From: Lantana camara
Lineage: Eukaryota; Streptophyta; Magnoliopsida; Lamiales; Verbenaceae
Length of the DNA: 64,000 bases
Direction: 5' to 3'
Assembly (NCBI GenBank): GCA_037501455.1
Contig: CM074857.1
Location: forward strand, 98,117,501 to 98,181,500
The notes under the pieces are model-generated. The model was not told the DNA's origin. It did not search any database and saw nothing but the letters and a program-made list of their open reading frames with translations. Both the position numbers and the translations under genes were made by a program. Shown here piece after piece: positions 41,853-54,507 of this stretch; positions within the stretch are counted from its first letter, which is position 1, and each line of letters starts with the position of its first letter.

Positions 41853-43776
41853 TGTTGGAAAATACGAATCAGAAAGCAGCGGAATTTAAAAAAATTTCCC
41901 AACAAAAGGACCTTGGACTCGCAATCGTGTATCCAAATTCGTAGAGTTAAGAAACTTACTTTTCTTTTATTCTTTCTTGAAGCGTTTCAAGCCACCCAAG
42001 AACGCTCTTCTCGCGGCTTGATCCCCTCTCCTTGGTAAAGCTCGAATCTTCAAACTTCTAACTTGAAGCTCTCTAGAGATAGTCCACCAACTTGATCACA
42101 ATCTAACTAGTAAGGATGCTAGTTCTCTAGTTAGTGTTTAGGCTTAACCTAGGGTTTCGTTTATCTTGGAGAAAGGATGATGTTCAACACATGAACCAAA
42201 AGAATTACCAATTAGCTCTAAGGGGAGCTCGAGCTCCCCTATTTATAAGAGGGGAGTGACCGAAATTCCTAGTCCTTATGGACTAGGGTTTTGGTCCCCC
42301 TCTCTCCTATTACTTGATCATCAAGTAATTTTGACTTTGACTTTGAATTCAAATTCAAATCAACTTTCAAGAGAGCTAAAATATCCAAACTATTTTTGGA
42401 TAATTTTATACTTTATTTATTTAAAATAAATAACTTATTTTATCTAATTAATTAACTAGATTATTTTCTCCAAAATAAGACTTTCTTTTTAATTCAAAAT
42501 TAAACCAAAGTCTATTAAATAATTAACAAATTAATTATTTAATATATAATTAAATAATCACGTGTGGTACACGTGTCACAATGGCACGTGTCCACTCACG
42601 TGACCCACACGTGTGGTTTCACACGTGTGGAACCCTCTAGGCCTGATTAACTCGTTTAATCATTTTCAAGCCTTAACTCATGTAACCAAGTTGTTGTGTG
42701 TGACCCTCTAGGTTCTCAATTCAAATAGCAGTGACCCTAATTAATTAACTCACTAATTAATTAATCAGTCCACAGATTAAACGACCATAGTCTAGCAACA
42801 GGTGTTTAACCCCTAGCTGAATTGGAATGTTCGGATTCGACAGAACCTTTAAGTCATTGATTCATGTGAGATACAATCCTCCTACTTAATATCTCTCAAC
42901 CAAGATCTAAGGTAAGGGAATAATCAGAACCCTAATAATCCTGTCTTAAAGCTAAGTGCATTTCAAATCCATTTGATCTCAATCCAAGAAACCCTTTTCT
43001 TGATGTCTTGATCTACTGCCTTGGCCAAGGACTCCATATGGCATATGAATGACTTACACAATAAGAGATCACCTTGCATATGCAAGTGTAGGTCCTTTCT
43101 TGATTCTCATTCACTTTCATGAATCACTTGTGCGGCCCCAACATAAGCCTTGAATCAGTTGTCTAAGGCGACACCCTTTAAAGCTTATACCTAAGACTAC
43201 AGAGTTAACTCATAAAGTGACAAGGAACCTCAAGTCTTAAGGATCAATTAATCACATCAATGACTCGTGAGATATTTCCTAATCTGGAAGTTTCCATTTC
43301 CTGAAATAGAAACTTCCTTTCCCATTTAGGAATCTTCTCACACGGGGCACCTCAGTGAACTTACTTATTAAAGTAAGCACCCTCATGTATCACGCACGTA
43401 TCAACTATACACTTTGTACCTCCATGAATCAAAGTGGTCCTTCTTAAGGGCGTGATCCCACAAGCAAGCCTTAGAGGAGTCAGGTTGACACTCCCACTGT
43501 CTATAGGACTCATCGGCTTGGAGTATTTTACTAATCATGACTTATGTGATATAGGACTCGTTTCATGAACCATTTCACCTAAATGGTAGAGTCCTAAAGT
43601 CATCAGGATTAGGGGAGTTCTCATGCATGCACAACTAAAGTAAACGCATACCAAACAAGAGCATATAAAGAAGTGTTGCCTCAATACGTTATTTCTTTCA
43701 AAGATTGTATGTGATTATAATAAAGAAAAGCACAAAGCGGATATACAATCGGCTTTCTAGGGCACTATTCCTAACA
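41853..43776 (-). mobile_element. solo LTR of the copia family (1924 bp), nested
   Basis: It starts TGTTGGAAAATAC and ends ATTCCTAACA, with perfect AGATT duplications (41848-41852 and 43777-43781). It has the same orientation as 3329-5275 and is similar along its length. It carries the TATA box with palindrome GGGGAGCTCGAGCTCCCC at 42222-42239 and a G-box cluster near 42555-42632. It inserted into the already present gypsy LTR. Confidence 0.95.
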
Positions 43777-44060
43777 AGATTTGTATTCCTCTCGTTACGT
43801 GTTTTGATTTAATATCTCTTTCGTGCCTCGATTCAGTGTGTATGTGGCTATTTGGGGAAGATAGTGGGTAGTACTGGGTTTGGGGTTTACCTGTTTAAGC
43901 TCGCTCCGGGAGCTCTTACTTGCGAATATGTGTTTTACGTGTTGTATATGACTCGTGGTATGAATTTTGTGCGATTTAGGGTGGTGGTGTGGGGTGTGTG
44001 TGTGTTTTGTGCTCTTGTTCCGCCATTAATGGCAAAACTTTGAGCTGCCAATGGGGGGGA

Positions 44061-44249
44061 GACACGTCCGTGTCTCCCTAATTGCCTTGTGCACGACACG
44101 GCCGTGTCTCACGGCCGTGTTTGCACGCCTGTACCGAGACACGGCCGTGTCCCCTTTTCTTCTTGGAGGGAGACACGGGTTGTTTTGAGAACCTGTACTG
44201 CGACACGCCCGTGTCTCAGTTTGCTCTTGGAGGGAGATACGCCCGTGTC
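44061..44249. repeat. array of GACACGnCCGTGTC dyads in the gypsy LTR
   Basis: Dyads begin at 44061 (GACACGTCCGTGTC), 44095 and 44138 (GACACGGCCGTGTC), 44202 (GACACGCCCGTGTC) and 44236 (GATACGCCCGTGTC), with a half-site at 44172. This is the plus-orientation counterpart of the array at 56379-56574. Confidence 0.85.
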
Positions 44250-44949
44250 TCCCCCTTTTTGTGTGTATTTATATGTTGTTTTGTTCCGTATGCTTGTTTT
44301 ACGCTTTTATCCCTCCCCGAACATGATCCCAACTTATTTTATGATTTAATGTGAATATGAATTCATGCATTTAGGTATGCTTTGCATTTATATGTTGTAG
44401 TTTTAAATGTTTGAACTTGTTATGTGTTAGTATGCGATTAAATGCTAGTCATTGCATCTCATTTGTATTTGTTTGCATTAATTGTGCACATGAATTATCT
44501 CCTAACGTGATATATGATTTTATATGAATATGTTAAGATGTGGCATGACTTCTCCTACATGAATTGATTTGCATATGAACTTTGTATACGTGATTTGCAT
44601 CTCTTAATTGCTTGAGCATATGTCGTGCGTCTACAAGGTTCATTCTTGAGTCTAAGTCTTGTGTTTTGTCTCCAGCTTGTTCAGGTGCACCCGGGGTGGT
44701 GTTTTATCAGCCAAGTTGATTCCGGGGTGAATCAAACGTTTTGTCTTCGACTTTGTTTGGTGTAAGGTGAGGTTAGGATATAGTTAGACCCTAATGCAAC
44801 GTGCTCGTTTTGAATGCATGCGATTTATAAGCCCTATGTATATGTAAATATGTGTGAAATACGTATCTTGATGGTTTTGCTATACGTTTGAAAGTATGAA
44901 CTCTATGTATGAGCCTATATACGCTTGCCTTGGATTTGGTACGTATGCA

Positions 44950-47480
44950 CACTACTAGAAAAATGGCTTTTAATGACGCCCTAATATGTCGCTTCTTAAA
45001 AGGCGTCACAATATACCACGTATTGTGACGCTTTTTATAGATTTGTCTTATTAGATTTAGTTTATTTTATCTATTAAATTATTTATTAATTAAATTGATA
45101 ATATTAAGACACTTTTATATAGGGTGTCACAATATAGTGGACTTATTGTGACCTTTTTAATAAAATGTCTTAACATATTGTATTTATTAAGACACTTTTA
45201 TAAAGATGTCACTAATACTATTATTTTTTCTTTAATTTCATATAAAATTAGATGAAAATTTTTGGGGCTTTCCAAAAAAAAAAAAGGGAAAACTTTTGGC
45301 CATATTCTCTAAAAAATTAAGTGAAAAAAGAGAGATAAAAATATTATGCTTTTACAAGTTTTAGATACTTAGGTTATTTTCCAAAAATCAACGAGTTGAA
45401 GAGAGATAAGTGACCCTTCAGCCTTCTTCATTGGAGCAAAAATCACCGGATATGAAACCCTTCGTCGGAATCAGACTGAAGTTTCAGTTGTCGTCCAACT
45501 GACTTTCAGGTTCTCTTCATCAATTTCTTTTCTTGTAGTGTAAATTTCTTTTTCTTCTTCTTCTTCAGTCGATGCCATCCTGAGATTGAGGAATATAATC
45601 AGAATAGCTAATATGATGTAAAGCAAAAGGGTTTAAAATTTAGGGTTCCTTCTCCACTGCGATAAACATTGCCCATATTGTATACACAATTGCAGAAGCT
45701 GTTGAAAGTTATGGAAGATGGAAGAGTGGCAACAAAGAATTTGAAGCTAGTGGCAAGGAAGCCGTGTTTGGGGTTGGCCACAGCCTGCCCGACATATCTT
45801 CCAGTTTACATCTATCTCAGATTTTCTAAGGTACTTTTTACTTTGGATTTCGATTCCCTTCATCCTGATTTCGGTAATTTCGTTAGTATGACTAATTACT
45901 TTTTACTTGTAAGGTTTAATTTTCATTAGGTATCTGTTTTCTACATATTTTTTTGTTTCTCGTTCGATTTTGATGCAAAATTTATTTGCTATTTTTTCCA
46001 TTCAGTGTTCTTTATGCTTTTTATTCATGCGGTATGTTTCTCTGTCGGGTTGATTATTTTAAGGATTCCTGTTCCTCATAGTTTCTGGATTTTAGAGTTG
46101 TTAGGCTTAGGAATTAACTAATTCTTTAGAGCTTAGGCAACTCAGAAGTAGCAATTGGTAATGCTGAATGGGATAAGTTTTGGTACAATAAGCTTATTCA
46201 GTCATGTTGATTTTGCCTGATACGGAACTATAGCATTCTCAGTAGTTAGAAATGCTTAACTTGCTAAGACTTGACAAACAGGTCAAATGGTGAAGAGTAA
46301 TATCCTACGTCTTTCATGCTAATTTTGGTATAATTTTGTTTTCATCCTTTATTGGGCATAAGGAATATGGTTTTCGGTGTATTACTGAATACTTGGTGAA
46401 TAAGCATGGTTATGGCGTAGATTGGTTTTGTCCGAATATTCCGTTTTTGATTCTTTGGAATCTGTTGTTTGTTTTCGGGCATGTATCTTTTTTATTCGGT
46501 TTGTGAAGCTTTTGACGTATATGTGGAAAATGGTGAGATGTGGTGCCACATGCCCTACTTAGCTGCCGACTTTAGCCAAAATTTAACTTATTTCAAATGA
46601 TTGAATGATTAATCGTGTCCTCATCTTTCCAATGTTTTCAAGTTATATAGATAATGGTGCAAGGTGGTTCTGAAGAAACTAATACTCCATCCGAAGCATT
46701 GTTTTAGATTTGGATAGAATCGAATTGGTGGGAAGTTGTGGAGACATTTTTGCGGTGCACACTTACTAACTTTATCTTCATCACCTCATTGTGTGCGCCA
46801 CATCCATCCGTTCTTTTTCCTTGAATTTTAGCAACAAAATGGTAAAGGCAGCAAAATTAATTTCCTTTCCTTTCTTCATCAAACATGATTGTGATGTTTT
46901 AATTGTAAAAGTAGTATTCAAGTAGTTTGATTAGTTGGAATTCTTGAAAATTATGATGGGATTGAAGCTTGGGATGGAGTTATATACTTGCTTAAGGTAG
47001 GATTAGGTTGGGAATAGATTAGTCTACTGAATTCATGATTCTTGTTTAATTATAACCTTGAGAAATTGAGTTTTGTATCTAAATTGTAGTATGGTGCTTG
47101 ATAGAAGAGCGGGGTTGTATTAAGAACGATGAATCCTGTTTAAACCTTATTAATTCATGTTGGAGTCATTGCTCGGCTTGATAAAATATACTATTTAGGA
47201 TTGAATTTAGGTGCTGTAATATGGGTTAAATATGGTGGAAGTATAGTTTTGTTGAATTCATGGCTTTTTGCCTAATTAAAGATTTAGAGATGATGATCTG
47301 ATAATCGTGGATACATAAAGCATGAGAATTATGGATGATTTTATGTTTTAACTGTTTAGGATGAGGTTATGTGTTTTAAACATGATTGGAAATCTGAGTA
47401 TTAAAGAATTAGATGAATTTTGTGGCTGTGATGGTTCGAAATAAACATGGATTATTCACTGTTTAAATGCCTATATGCGC
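44950..47480. mobile_element. CACTA-type element, left terminus only
   Basis: CACTACTAGAAAAATGGC at 44950 is a typical CACTA terminus, followed by subterminal phrases GGCGTCACAATAT and ATTGTGACGC in both orientations. The gypsy LTR is interrupted here and resumes near 47490. The right terminus was not found, so the end is approximate. There is no transposase; the interior holds an exon-like block at 45696-45830. Confidence 0.5.
45696..45830 (+). pseudogene. exon-like block inside the CACTA fragment (45 codons)
   Basis: A 135-bp block lies between an AATTGCAG acceptor and CTAAG|GTACTT donor. It is open throughout in one frame (starting KLLKVMEDG); a second frame, containing VESYGRWKSGNKEF, is open until a stop at its last codons. 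I do not recognise the protein. About 200 bp of CT-rich, leader-like sequence lies upstream and long T-rich, intron-like sequence downstream. A captured gene fragment is plausible, but which frame was coding is unclear. Confidence 0.35.
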
Positions 47481-47489
47481 ATGTGATAA

Positions 47490-47615
47490 GCACGTTGTGT
47501 GTATATATAGTATGTATGCGTTTGAAAAGTATGCATGTGTGTGTGTATGTATGGTACATATGCATGTGGTATATACCTATGTGTGTGTGTATATGATATG
47601 TATGCCTGTGGCACA
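47490..47615. repeat. GT/TATG-rich simple repeat
   Basis: Imperfect runs of TGTGTGTATG and TATGCATG fill this part of the gypsy LTR. Short frames across it are artefacts of the repeat. Confidence 0.6.
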
Positions 47616-48179
47616 CATGATATGTCTAGGTATGCACATTTGTAGCGGGCTTAGGACTTGACTTGAACTTGTACGTGACTTGATGGGGCCCTGGAGACTG
47701 TGGGTAAGGAGCACCCGAGTCGACCATGGGGTCGCCGGGCACGCCTTCTGTGCATAGTCTCCACTTGATAACTTGATAAGGATATATTGGAACCCACCAG
47801 GAGGTTTGGTTGGGGGATGGAGCCCTGAGGGTTTGAGCAGCATTGAGCACTCCCCTCGTCTTCTTAGATGGTTAGGGTCGCGCAACTCTTCCATCACCCG
47901 GAGAAGAGGTTTGGCACGTCTTGACTTGCTTGGTATTTCTTATTTTATTTTTGTTACGTTTATTTTGGCAGGCTATGTCTTGGGAGTAAGGTTGGTTTGA
48001 ACTCGTGCCCACCGAGTCTTGTTACGCTTGTCTCGAGTTCGTGAAACGGGGGTAGATTCATAAATTAAGATAAAATTTGGAATATTAATAATCTTATAAA
48101 AAGTGTATGAAATCATGCTACGCTTGAAGTTATGATCGTGCACTTTGAATTATGTAAGCTAAGCCTTGTTTGTAAATAT

Positions 48180-48182
<3 letters not shown>

Positions 48183-48212
<30 letters not shown>
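48183..48212. repeat. (TA)n microsatellite
   Basis: About 15 uninterrupted TA dinucleotides lie inside the gypsy LTR. Confidence 0.9.
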
Positions 48213-48216
<4 letters not shown>

Positions 48217-48822
48217 CACGGGCAAATATTTTGGAGTGCAAAAACTAATCCCGGATTCACGAACATTTACTTTTGACGTGCTTTGCTCTGTATATATGTA
48301 TAGTGTGCGTGTGTTAACCCCTCACCCAGTCAGTGTGACTGACCCCTCCATCTCCTTATTTTTAGCCTTGTAGGTTTTGCTTTGGAGTTCGAGCTAGGCG
48401 CAGTGAGTCTGTCCTTGGAGTCGAGTCTTTGTATAAGTTAGGTCTTTACATTTGCATTTTGAATACGAATAGCCTTGTACAATTGTATAAGTATGATTTG
48501 TTTTAATTATGTTATAAGTTTCGGGACAGGCTTCTAGAAACAGAATGAACCCCTATGCACGTATGATTTATGTTATGATTTGATATTCGGGATTAGAAAT
48601 TTATGCTAGTTGAACCCGTCACCTGTTTGTTTGGTTTTGAATTTTGTATGGCATGTTCATGCTTCCACATATTTGTTAGTTGCTTTAGTGAAGTTTGGGG
48701 TCTACTTTCCGCCTAGTTTAGGTTTGATTTTGTTTATCTCCCGTTCGCTATGGCTTGGTACATGTGCGGAACGTGTCGAGTTATAGTAACGGGAATGTGG
48801 TGCCCACAGTTGGGGTGCTACA

Positions 48823-49661
48823 CACACAAACCATTTTGTTAACATAATACCTCATATACACAACTTCATACTTTTAATTTATATGTTAATACTTCAAAAT
48901 ATAATTTTCATACTTCATATGTAAAAATTAATACTTTTTTTTTTCCAGTGTAGGTAGATTTGGGGGTAAAATTAATTGTTGATGTATTTTGGAGTACTAT
49001 TTAGAAACGATAAAGTATCCAAATTTAAAATTTGAGTATTGTTCGTAAAAGTTAAAGTACTTAATTTTCAAATTAGAGTATTATTCATAAAAGCTAAAGT
49101 ACCTACGTTTATAATTGGAGTATTATTCAGAAACGTTAAAGTCTATAATTTAAAATTAGAGTATTATTCGTAAAAGTTAAAGTACTCAGGTTTAAAATTG
49201 AAGTATGAGAAGGAAAAATAAAGAAAAAGAAAAGGTAAAAGAGTATTGTTTGTAAAAGTTAGAGTACTTAAATTTTAAATTATAGTATTATTCATAAAAA
49301 CTAAAGTACCTAGATTTATAATTGGAGTATTGTTCAAAAACGTTAAATTATTCAAATTAAAATTAGAGTATTATTCGAAAAAGTTAAAGTATTCAAATTT
49401 AAAATTGAACTATGAAAAGGAAAAATAAAGAATAATGACGATGCGTGATCCGATGTCACTTCACAATCATTCAAAATTTGTAAGAGGTGGGAGTAATCCG
49501 AGCGAGGGACGCTCGAAAAGATGAACAGTAGTTTCAACCAAGTGGTTTATGGGTTCTTCCTGCTAGTCAAATACAAACGTTAGAAAGCCAAAATGGGGGA
49601 GGGGGAGGGGAGGGGGGAAGATGCCTAGTTTTGCCTCCCCAATGCTCATGTCAGTAAACCT
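48823..49661. other. spacer with a 42-bp minisatellite and a G-rich tract
   Basis: From about 49030 to 49415 units of 41-42 bp built around GAGTATTATTCGTAAAAG and TTAAAGTAC recur about nine times (starts near 49034, 49076, 49118, 49159, 49199, 49241, 49283, 49325, 49366). At 49595-49617 four G-runs (GGGGG A GGGGG A GGGG A GGGGGG) form a G-quadruplex motif just before the next LTR. No gene is visible. Confidence 0.75.
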
Positions 49662-50218
49662 TGTAGCACCCGGAACGATAGGCAACCACATCCACGCATC
49701 AAAACCCGACCCGCATACGAAATGGGCAATCTGCATACGAATCCGATCAAGGCAAATAGGTGACCAAAGAAAACAACATCACGGCTACGTAAAAACCAAC
49801 CCTGTACCAAAATGATAGACCATGCAGAACAACAATGTGGAAGCGCTATAAGAGGTAATTAGTTCGAATTTAAATCGGTAGGGAGTTCAAACGACTTCAG
49901 AAAAATGTGAGGCTTGTTTCGTTGGACCTAAATCGTCGAAACAAATCCAACGGTGAAGTTAGAAATTTGAATTCGAATCCCCGAGCTCATGTCATCCAAA
50001 GAATGGCCCAAACCCCTAATTTGCAATTAGGTCCCTGATCTTTCAAATATTGGACATTTGAGCCCAAACATTTTAAATTAATTTCTAAAAGCGCACATAA
50101 CTTAAAATAAATTCCAAGTTGACACTTAAGGCATGAGATAGCATATAATTCATGAAAATATGGAATTAAACTCTCTCGTGACGTCTTACCCAGGTTACTG
50201 AAGAGACGGGGTGTCACA
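49662..50218 (-). repeat. 3' LTR, internally deleted (557 bp)
   Basis: It begins TGTAGCACCCGG and ends GGGGTGTCACA. The first ~190 bp match the inner end of the 5' LTR at 53115 and the last ~360 bp match its outer end (57170-57523), with the middle of several kb missing. Confidence 0.8.
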
Positions 50219-50235
50219 ATCTCCTCCCTTAAAAG
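50219..50235 (-). promoter_or_regulatory. polypurine tract
   Basis: On the minus strand CTTTTAAGGGAGGAGAT directly precedes the 3' LTR start TGTGACACCCC, as expected for the plus-strand primer. Confidence 0.8.
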
Positions 50236-51935
50236 GACCTGGTCACCAGGTCCAACCGCTCGAGATAGAACCACAAGCATCTCTCCCGTATTTACCCAAG
50301 TTCGAGGTTCACGACATCCCGACAAGGGTTAGCCTGAGAAAGGCCTTCAAGCACGAAGGGGTTCGATTGCTCACGTCAAGATTCACACAAATGAGATCCC
50401 AACTAAGAGTAGCTCGGGCGTTTTGTGTGATAGGACGGTCCAAATTGATTCAACTCCCATCGTTTGAATCCATCCAAAATCACCAACAACTCAGAATCGC
50501 GAGTGGAGCCGTTAAAGAACGTCTACCACTCGTTCTCCAACCTGAAACGGGCCTTCTATAAATATTCAACTCGTGGTTCGAAGTTGAAATTCGAATTGCC
50601 ACTAGCTTTTAATCGATGGTCTCTAGGAATTCGTCGTAAGATCCATTTGCAATCTCGACCCTCATCTTACCACGTGATAAAAAGCACTCGTACACTCAAA
50701 GTTACCTGAAGGCAACTAACAACCAACAATCAAACACAAACAACAAAATCAAAGGATGTATGATGCTCGTGACATGTATGTTCAATGTACCGTTCACCGA
50801 TGTGTCGGAATCCTGTCTTTAGGTTGACTTGATCAATGCCGGAGTCTCTTTGCCCACGATCAAAATTTGAAATTCTTGATGTGCCTTATGCTTCAAATAT
50901 CATCCCGGTTTTCATCTTACAGTTGTTCTCTATCCTTGTAAATCTCTTCTTGAGCTCAGTTACCCACTCTCAGTGTTCTCTTGGTCTTGCTCTTGTTCCT
51001 AAGAATTAGAATTCCTCGAACTCCGGTTAATTATTATGATACTTTGTATGATCTATAAGTCCGGTAAATCATCATCAACCTTGTGGCTCGAATTCCTTCA
51101 TCCGTATGTTTCTTTGTAGAAATCCCCAAGAAAGAGCCTCGTCTCCTTCTTTTTTTGAAATTCAACGTCCACTAGAAGCTCGATCAAAGTCTTCAAATAG
51201 TGTTATCAATTCCTTTTCCAAAGGCACGGTTGAATAGTGAATCGGTCACCATGGCTCGGAATTATAATTGGTCACACTTGTTTCCTTGAGTCTTGAGTCA
51301 AACTTTGTTCCAACACAGTCGTGCTCGCCTGGATTACTTTCTTAATGGGACTTTTCGAAGCCTTTTTTTAATTGTTTGCTATGAATCAATTCCGGCACCT
51401 TTATTATTCTTCGAGCCTGAATCTTTAATCAATCACACCATATGCCCGGTAATATAAACCTTCTTGGAAGGAATTAACCTTTCCACAAGGTGTGTCCCAA
51501 TTCCTAAATCTTCAGCCTCGTTTGTAGAATTCTCAAATTAACCTTCTTCAATACATCTTCGTATCACCTTATAATCATGAACTCGATTTCAAAAGGGGAT
51601 CCTTAACTCCGACCCTTACTTTAAGCATCTCTTCCAACTTCATAGAACACAAAACTTGGCGGTATGAAGGGAGTAACATCCTAGTATGCAAACACTAAAT
51701 ATGCATGTCGAGTTAAAGGTGCAAATGGAGTACATCACGTAGTCACCATTCAAACATGTAATAGCAACAATTCAACAATTATCAATCAACTAGCAATTAG
51801 CAACAATTAACAATTACGACACGAAGAAGAAATAATTGTAAAATTTAAACATAGTATGGATGCACGTGACATGGATGCAATCACCTCAATTTTAAAGTTC
51901 GGGTTGGTCTCTAATTTGAAGCCGTTGATCCCTCA
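50236..51935 (-). other. non-coding interior of the gag-only element
   Basis: No retroelement domain was recognised on either strand over 1.7 kb. Short frames at 50211-50561 and 50464-50709 lack any motif. Confidence 0.5.
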
Positions 51936-51939
51936 TTCG

Positions 51940-52860
51940 TTGTTTGTTAGCTCTCGATTGATCATAATCGGAAACTTTGTGCTCTGTTGACCCGCAGGCG
52001 TAGCACTTCAACCTATCCTGGCACGCATCGTTAGCATGATTGATTGCTCCACAATGAGTACACGGTTGGAATTCTTTCTTTGGCCTTGAAGGATTTCCGA
52101 TCTTTTGCTTCTTCCTACGGAACTTCTTGGTTCAAGTTCCGTGTTGATGGGATCATCCTTCCACATGTAGATTTGACCATAAACCTGGATCAAGTCTAGA
52201 CCCCGATATATCTTCTCTTGTACCTCTTGTTAGAATCCAAGTTTCAACCCTTAAAGCCCTCGTTGTGACTTTATCACACGTGCTCGAATCCTTTGCAATT
52301 AGAGCTTTCTTGAATTCATCCCGAAAGCCTTCCATAAAATACCTAGCCTTCATCCGGTCATTGTTCGTAATATGGGGCACATACATGCCCAATCTCTCGA
52401 ACACCTCCAAATATTCCATAACCGTCTTATTTCCTTGCTTTAAAGTGAGGAATTCTTCAAGTCTTCGTTCTTGGAGAATAGCCGAAGTGTACCTTTTCCT
52501 AAATTCTAAAACAAACACATCCCATGTCAAATCTTCATTTGTTGTCTCCAATTGTTGGGCAACCCTTTCCTACCATTGTCTTGGTTGACCTTGTAAGAGT
52601 GATGTAGCAAGGCGAGCCATGTCTTGAGAATTGCACGGCCACATTTCAAAGATGCTCTCTATTTTCGTGAGCCACTCTTCAGCCCTTATGTCATCTCCTT
52701 CTAGAATTGGGGAGGGTTAAATGTCCTAAACTCCCAATACATCATCGCCAACGGATTCATGTGTGCTCCTTCGGTTGAAGATTGCCCTTGGTCGTATGGA
52801 TTTTGATGAGAAGGTTGACCATTGTGTTGTCGATGAGGTAGCATCCTGAAAATCGCAATA
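51940..52860 (-). pseudogene. gag: Ty3/gypsy gag relic with two zinc knuckles
   Basis: Reading minus from about 52840 (MLPHRQHNGQPS), after one frame change, the gag domain follows: WLTKIESIFEMW, QPRQWWERV, then FRKRYTSAILQERRLEEF and MEGFRDEFKKAL (52551-52300). Stops follow near 52153. Further down are two zinc knuckles, CTHCGAINHANDAC and CYACGSTEHKVSDY (about 52055-51975); the last cysteine of the second is tyrosine. Gag would form particles and bind RNA; the frame is broken, so no full protein is made. Confidence 0.8.
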
Positions 52861-53093
52861 ACTACAATATAGAGATATGCATGCCGATTAGCAAGTGCAT
52901 ATGTCACATAATAAGTCAATCAAGAGCAACCAAGAAACGCAATACATCACGTAATATAAATCTAGTAAAGTGTGAAAGTTTCAAATGTATAACTTATAAA
53001 ATCGTGATTCATATGCACACATAATGAAATTCTCTTATACCGTTCGACTTAGACTGATACAACACGACACCGAACCCCAGTTTTGTAACCTGG

Positions 53094-53106
53094 GGCTCTA
53101 ATACCA
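53094..53106 (-). promoter_or_regulatory. primer binding site for tRNA-Met (one mismatch)
   Basis: The reverse complement is TGGTATTAGAGCC, one base off the usual TGGTATCAGAGCC. It lies 8 bp inside the LTR, slightly farther than usual. Confidence 0.8.
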
Positions 53107-54507
53107 CTTTCGGATGTAGCACCCCGCACTGTTGGTCACCACATCCCCCACACCAAGGCCCAGTCCATATACGAAATGAAAGTCCATAAATGAACCAAAC
53201 CATGGCGAACGGGTGATAGACAGACACACACCTAAGCTGGGGGAAATATAGACCCTGAACTTCAAAATTCAAACAAGCACAAGTGCGGAAGCGTAAACGT
53301 GCCATACAAAATTCAAACATAAGCAAGTGACGGGTTCAAATAGCATTGATACCTAATCCCAAATATCAAATCATAAACAGAATTCATAAATGCAAACGGG
53401 TTCGTCTAGTCCTAGAAGCCTGTCCCAAATCATATCATAGTATAACCAAAACCATGCATATAAATATACATACATTCGTACTTATACAAAAGTTCCAAAA
53501 TGTATGAAATGCGACAGACTCGGACTTAACAAGACTTGACAGACTCGACACACGCCGCCTAGCTCGAACTCCAAAGCTAGAACATGCAAACTAAAAACAT
53601 GGGGAGGGAGAGGGTCAGTCCAAAGACTAAGTGAGGGACTACCTACACACACCTACATATACATAGGAGCACAACATGCTCAAAAGTAAATGTTCGTGAA
53701 TCCGGGATTACACGCCAAAACATTTACCCGTGATAAAATATATAAAGGGTGCCTTAGCAAATTCATAACAAAACAAACTTAACTACATATCCTAGCATAT
53801 GATCATACCTTAGCGTATCAAATGTTTCAAATCAGAGCATAACTTATCAAAACATTTCAAAGCATATTTTATTAGGTTATTAATACGCTAGATTTTATCT
53901 TAATTTAGGAATCTACCCCCATTTCACGAACTTAGATAGATAGACAGAACGCTTGGAGGGTACGAGCTCAAACTCTCAGCAACTCCTTAGATTCATATCA
54001 AATCCAAAGCGAAGAAAACAAAATAACACATACCATATCATATCAAACGTACCATCCTCTTCTCCGGGTGATGGAAGAGTTGCGCGACCCTAACCATCCA
54101 GACAGGTGAGGGGAGTGCTCAATGCTTCTCCAACCCTCAAGACTCCATCACCCAACCAAACGTCCTAGTGGGTTCCGGTACATCCTTTTAGACAGATGGA
54201 GACTGCACTTAGGAGTAGACCCAACGGCCTGACACCATCCCAGGGCTCCTTTGCATAAATCTCCGGGGCTCACAGATATACAGACAGATAAATTCATATT
54301 CGTAACCTGCTACAGACAGATATAACTCATGTATATCGTACTTATCATATCGTACGTACATACCCCACACATACTTACCTCAAAGTCATAGCAAAAATTG
54401 GAACCAAGCATACATAGGCTCATACATAGCGTTTATACTTTCAAACGTATAACGAAACCATCAAAATACATACTTCACACATATTTAGCTATACATAGAG
54501 GCTTATA

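Larger units (their letters stand above)
41303..48822 (+). mobile_element. large Ty3/gypsy LTR with nested insertions, probably a solo LTR
   Basis: The left end TTTGGCACCCCGTCTC matches the TGTGACnCCCCGTCTC start of the related LTR ending at 57523 (reverse strand), and the right end GGGGTGCTACA (48822) matches the end at 53115. The flanks are CATAC (41298-41302) and CACAC (48823-48827), a duplication with one change. Blocks at 41310-41850, 43777-44949 and about 47490-48822 are collinear with the reverse complement of 57523-53115. A copia solo LTR and a CACTA fragment are inserted. No coding sequence of a gypsy element remains. Confidence 0.75.

Noticed and set aside
44082..44354. Two overlapping plus-strand frames of about 90 codons, cysteine- and arginine-rich
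   Set aside because: They run through the GACACG/CGTGTC dyad array in an LTR; the apparent repeats are the DNA motif.
45500..45540. TTTTCTTGTAGTG at 45540 as the right end of the CACTA element starting at 44950
   Set aside because: The subterminal sequence does not match the left end, the flanking 3-mers (GCA and TAA) differ, and the gypsy LTR does not resume there.
47577..48000. Minus- and plus-strand frames of 74-106 codons
   Set aside because: The same sequence occurs in the opposite-oriented LTR near 54060-54240 with different frames, so it is LTR sequence and not a gene.
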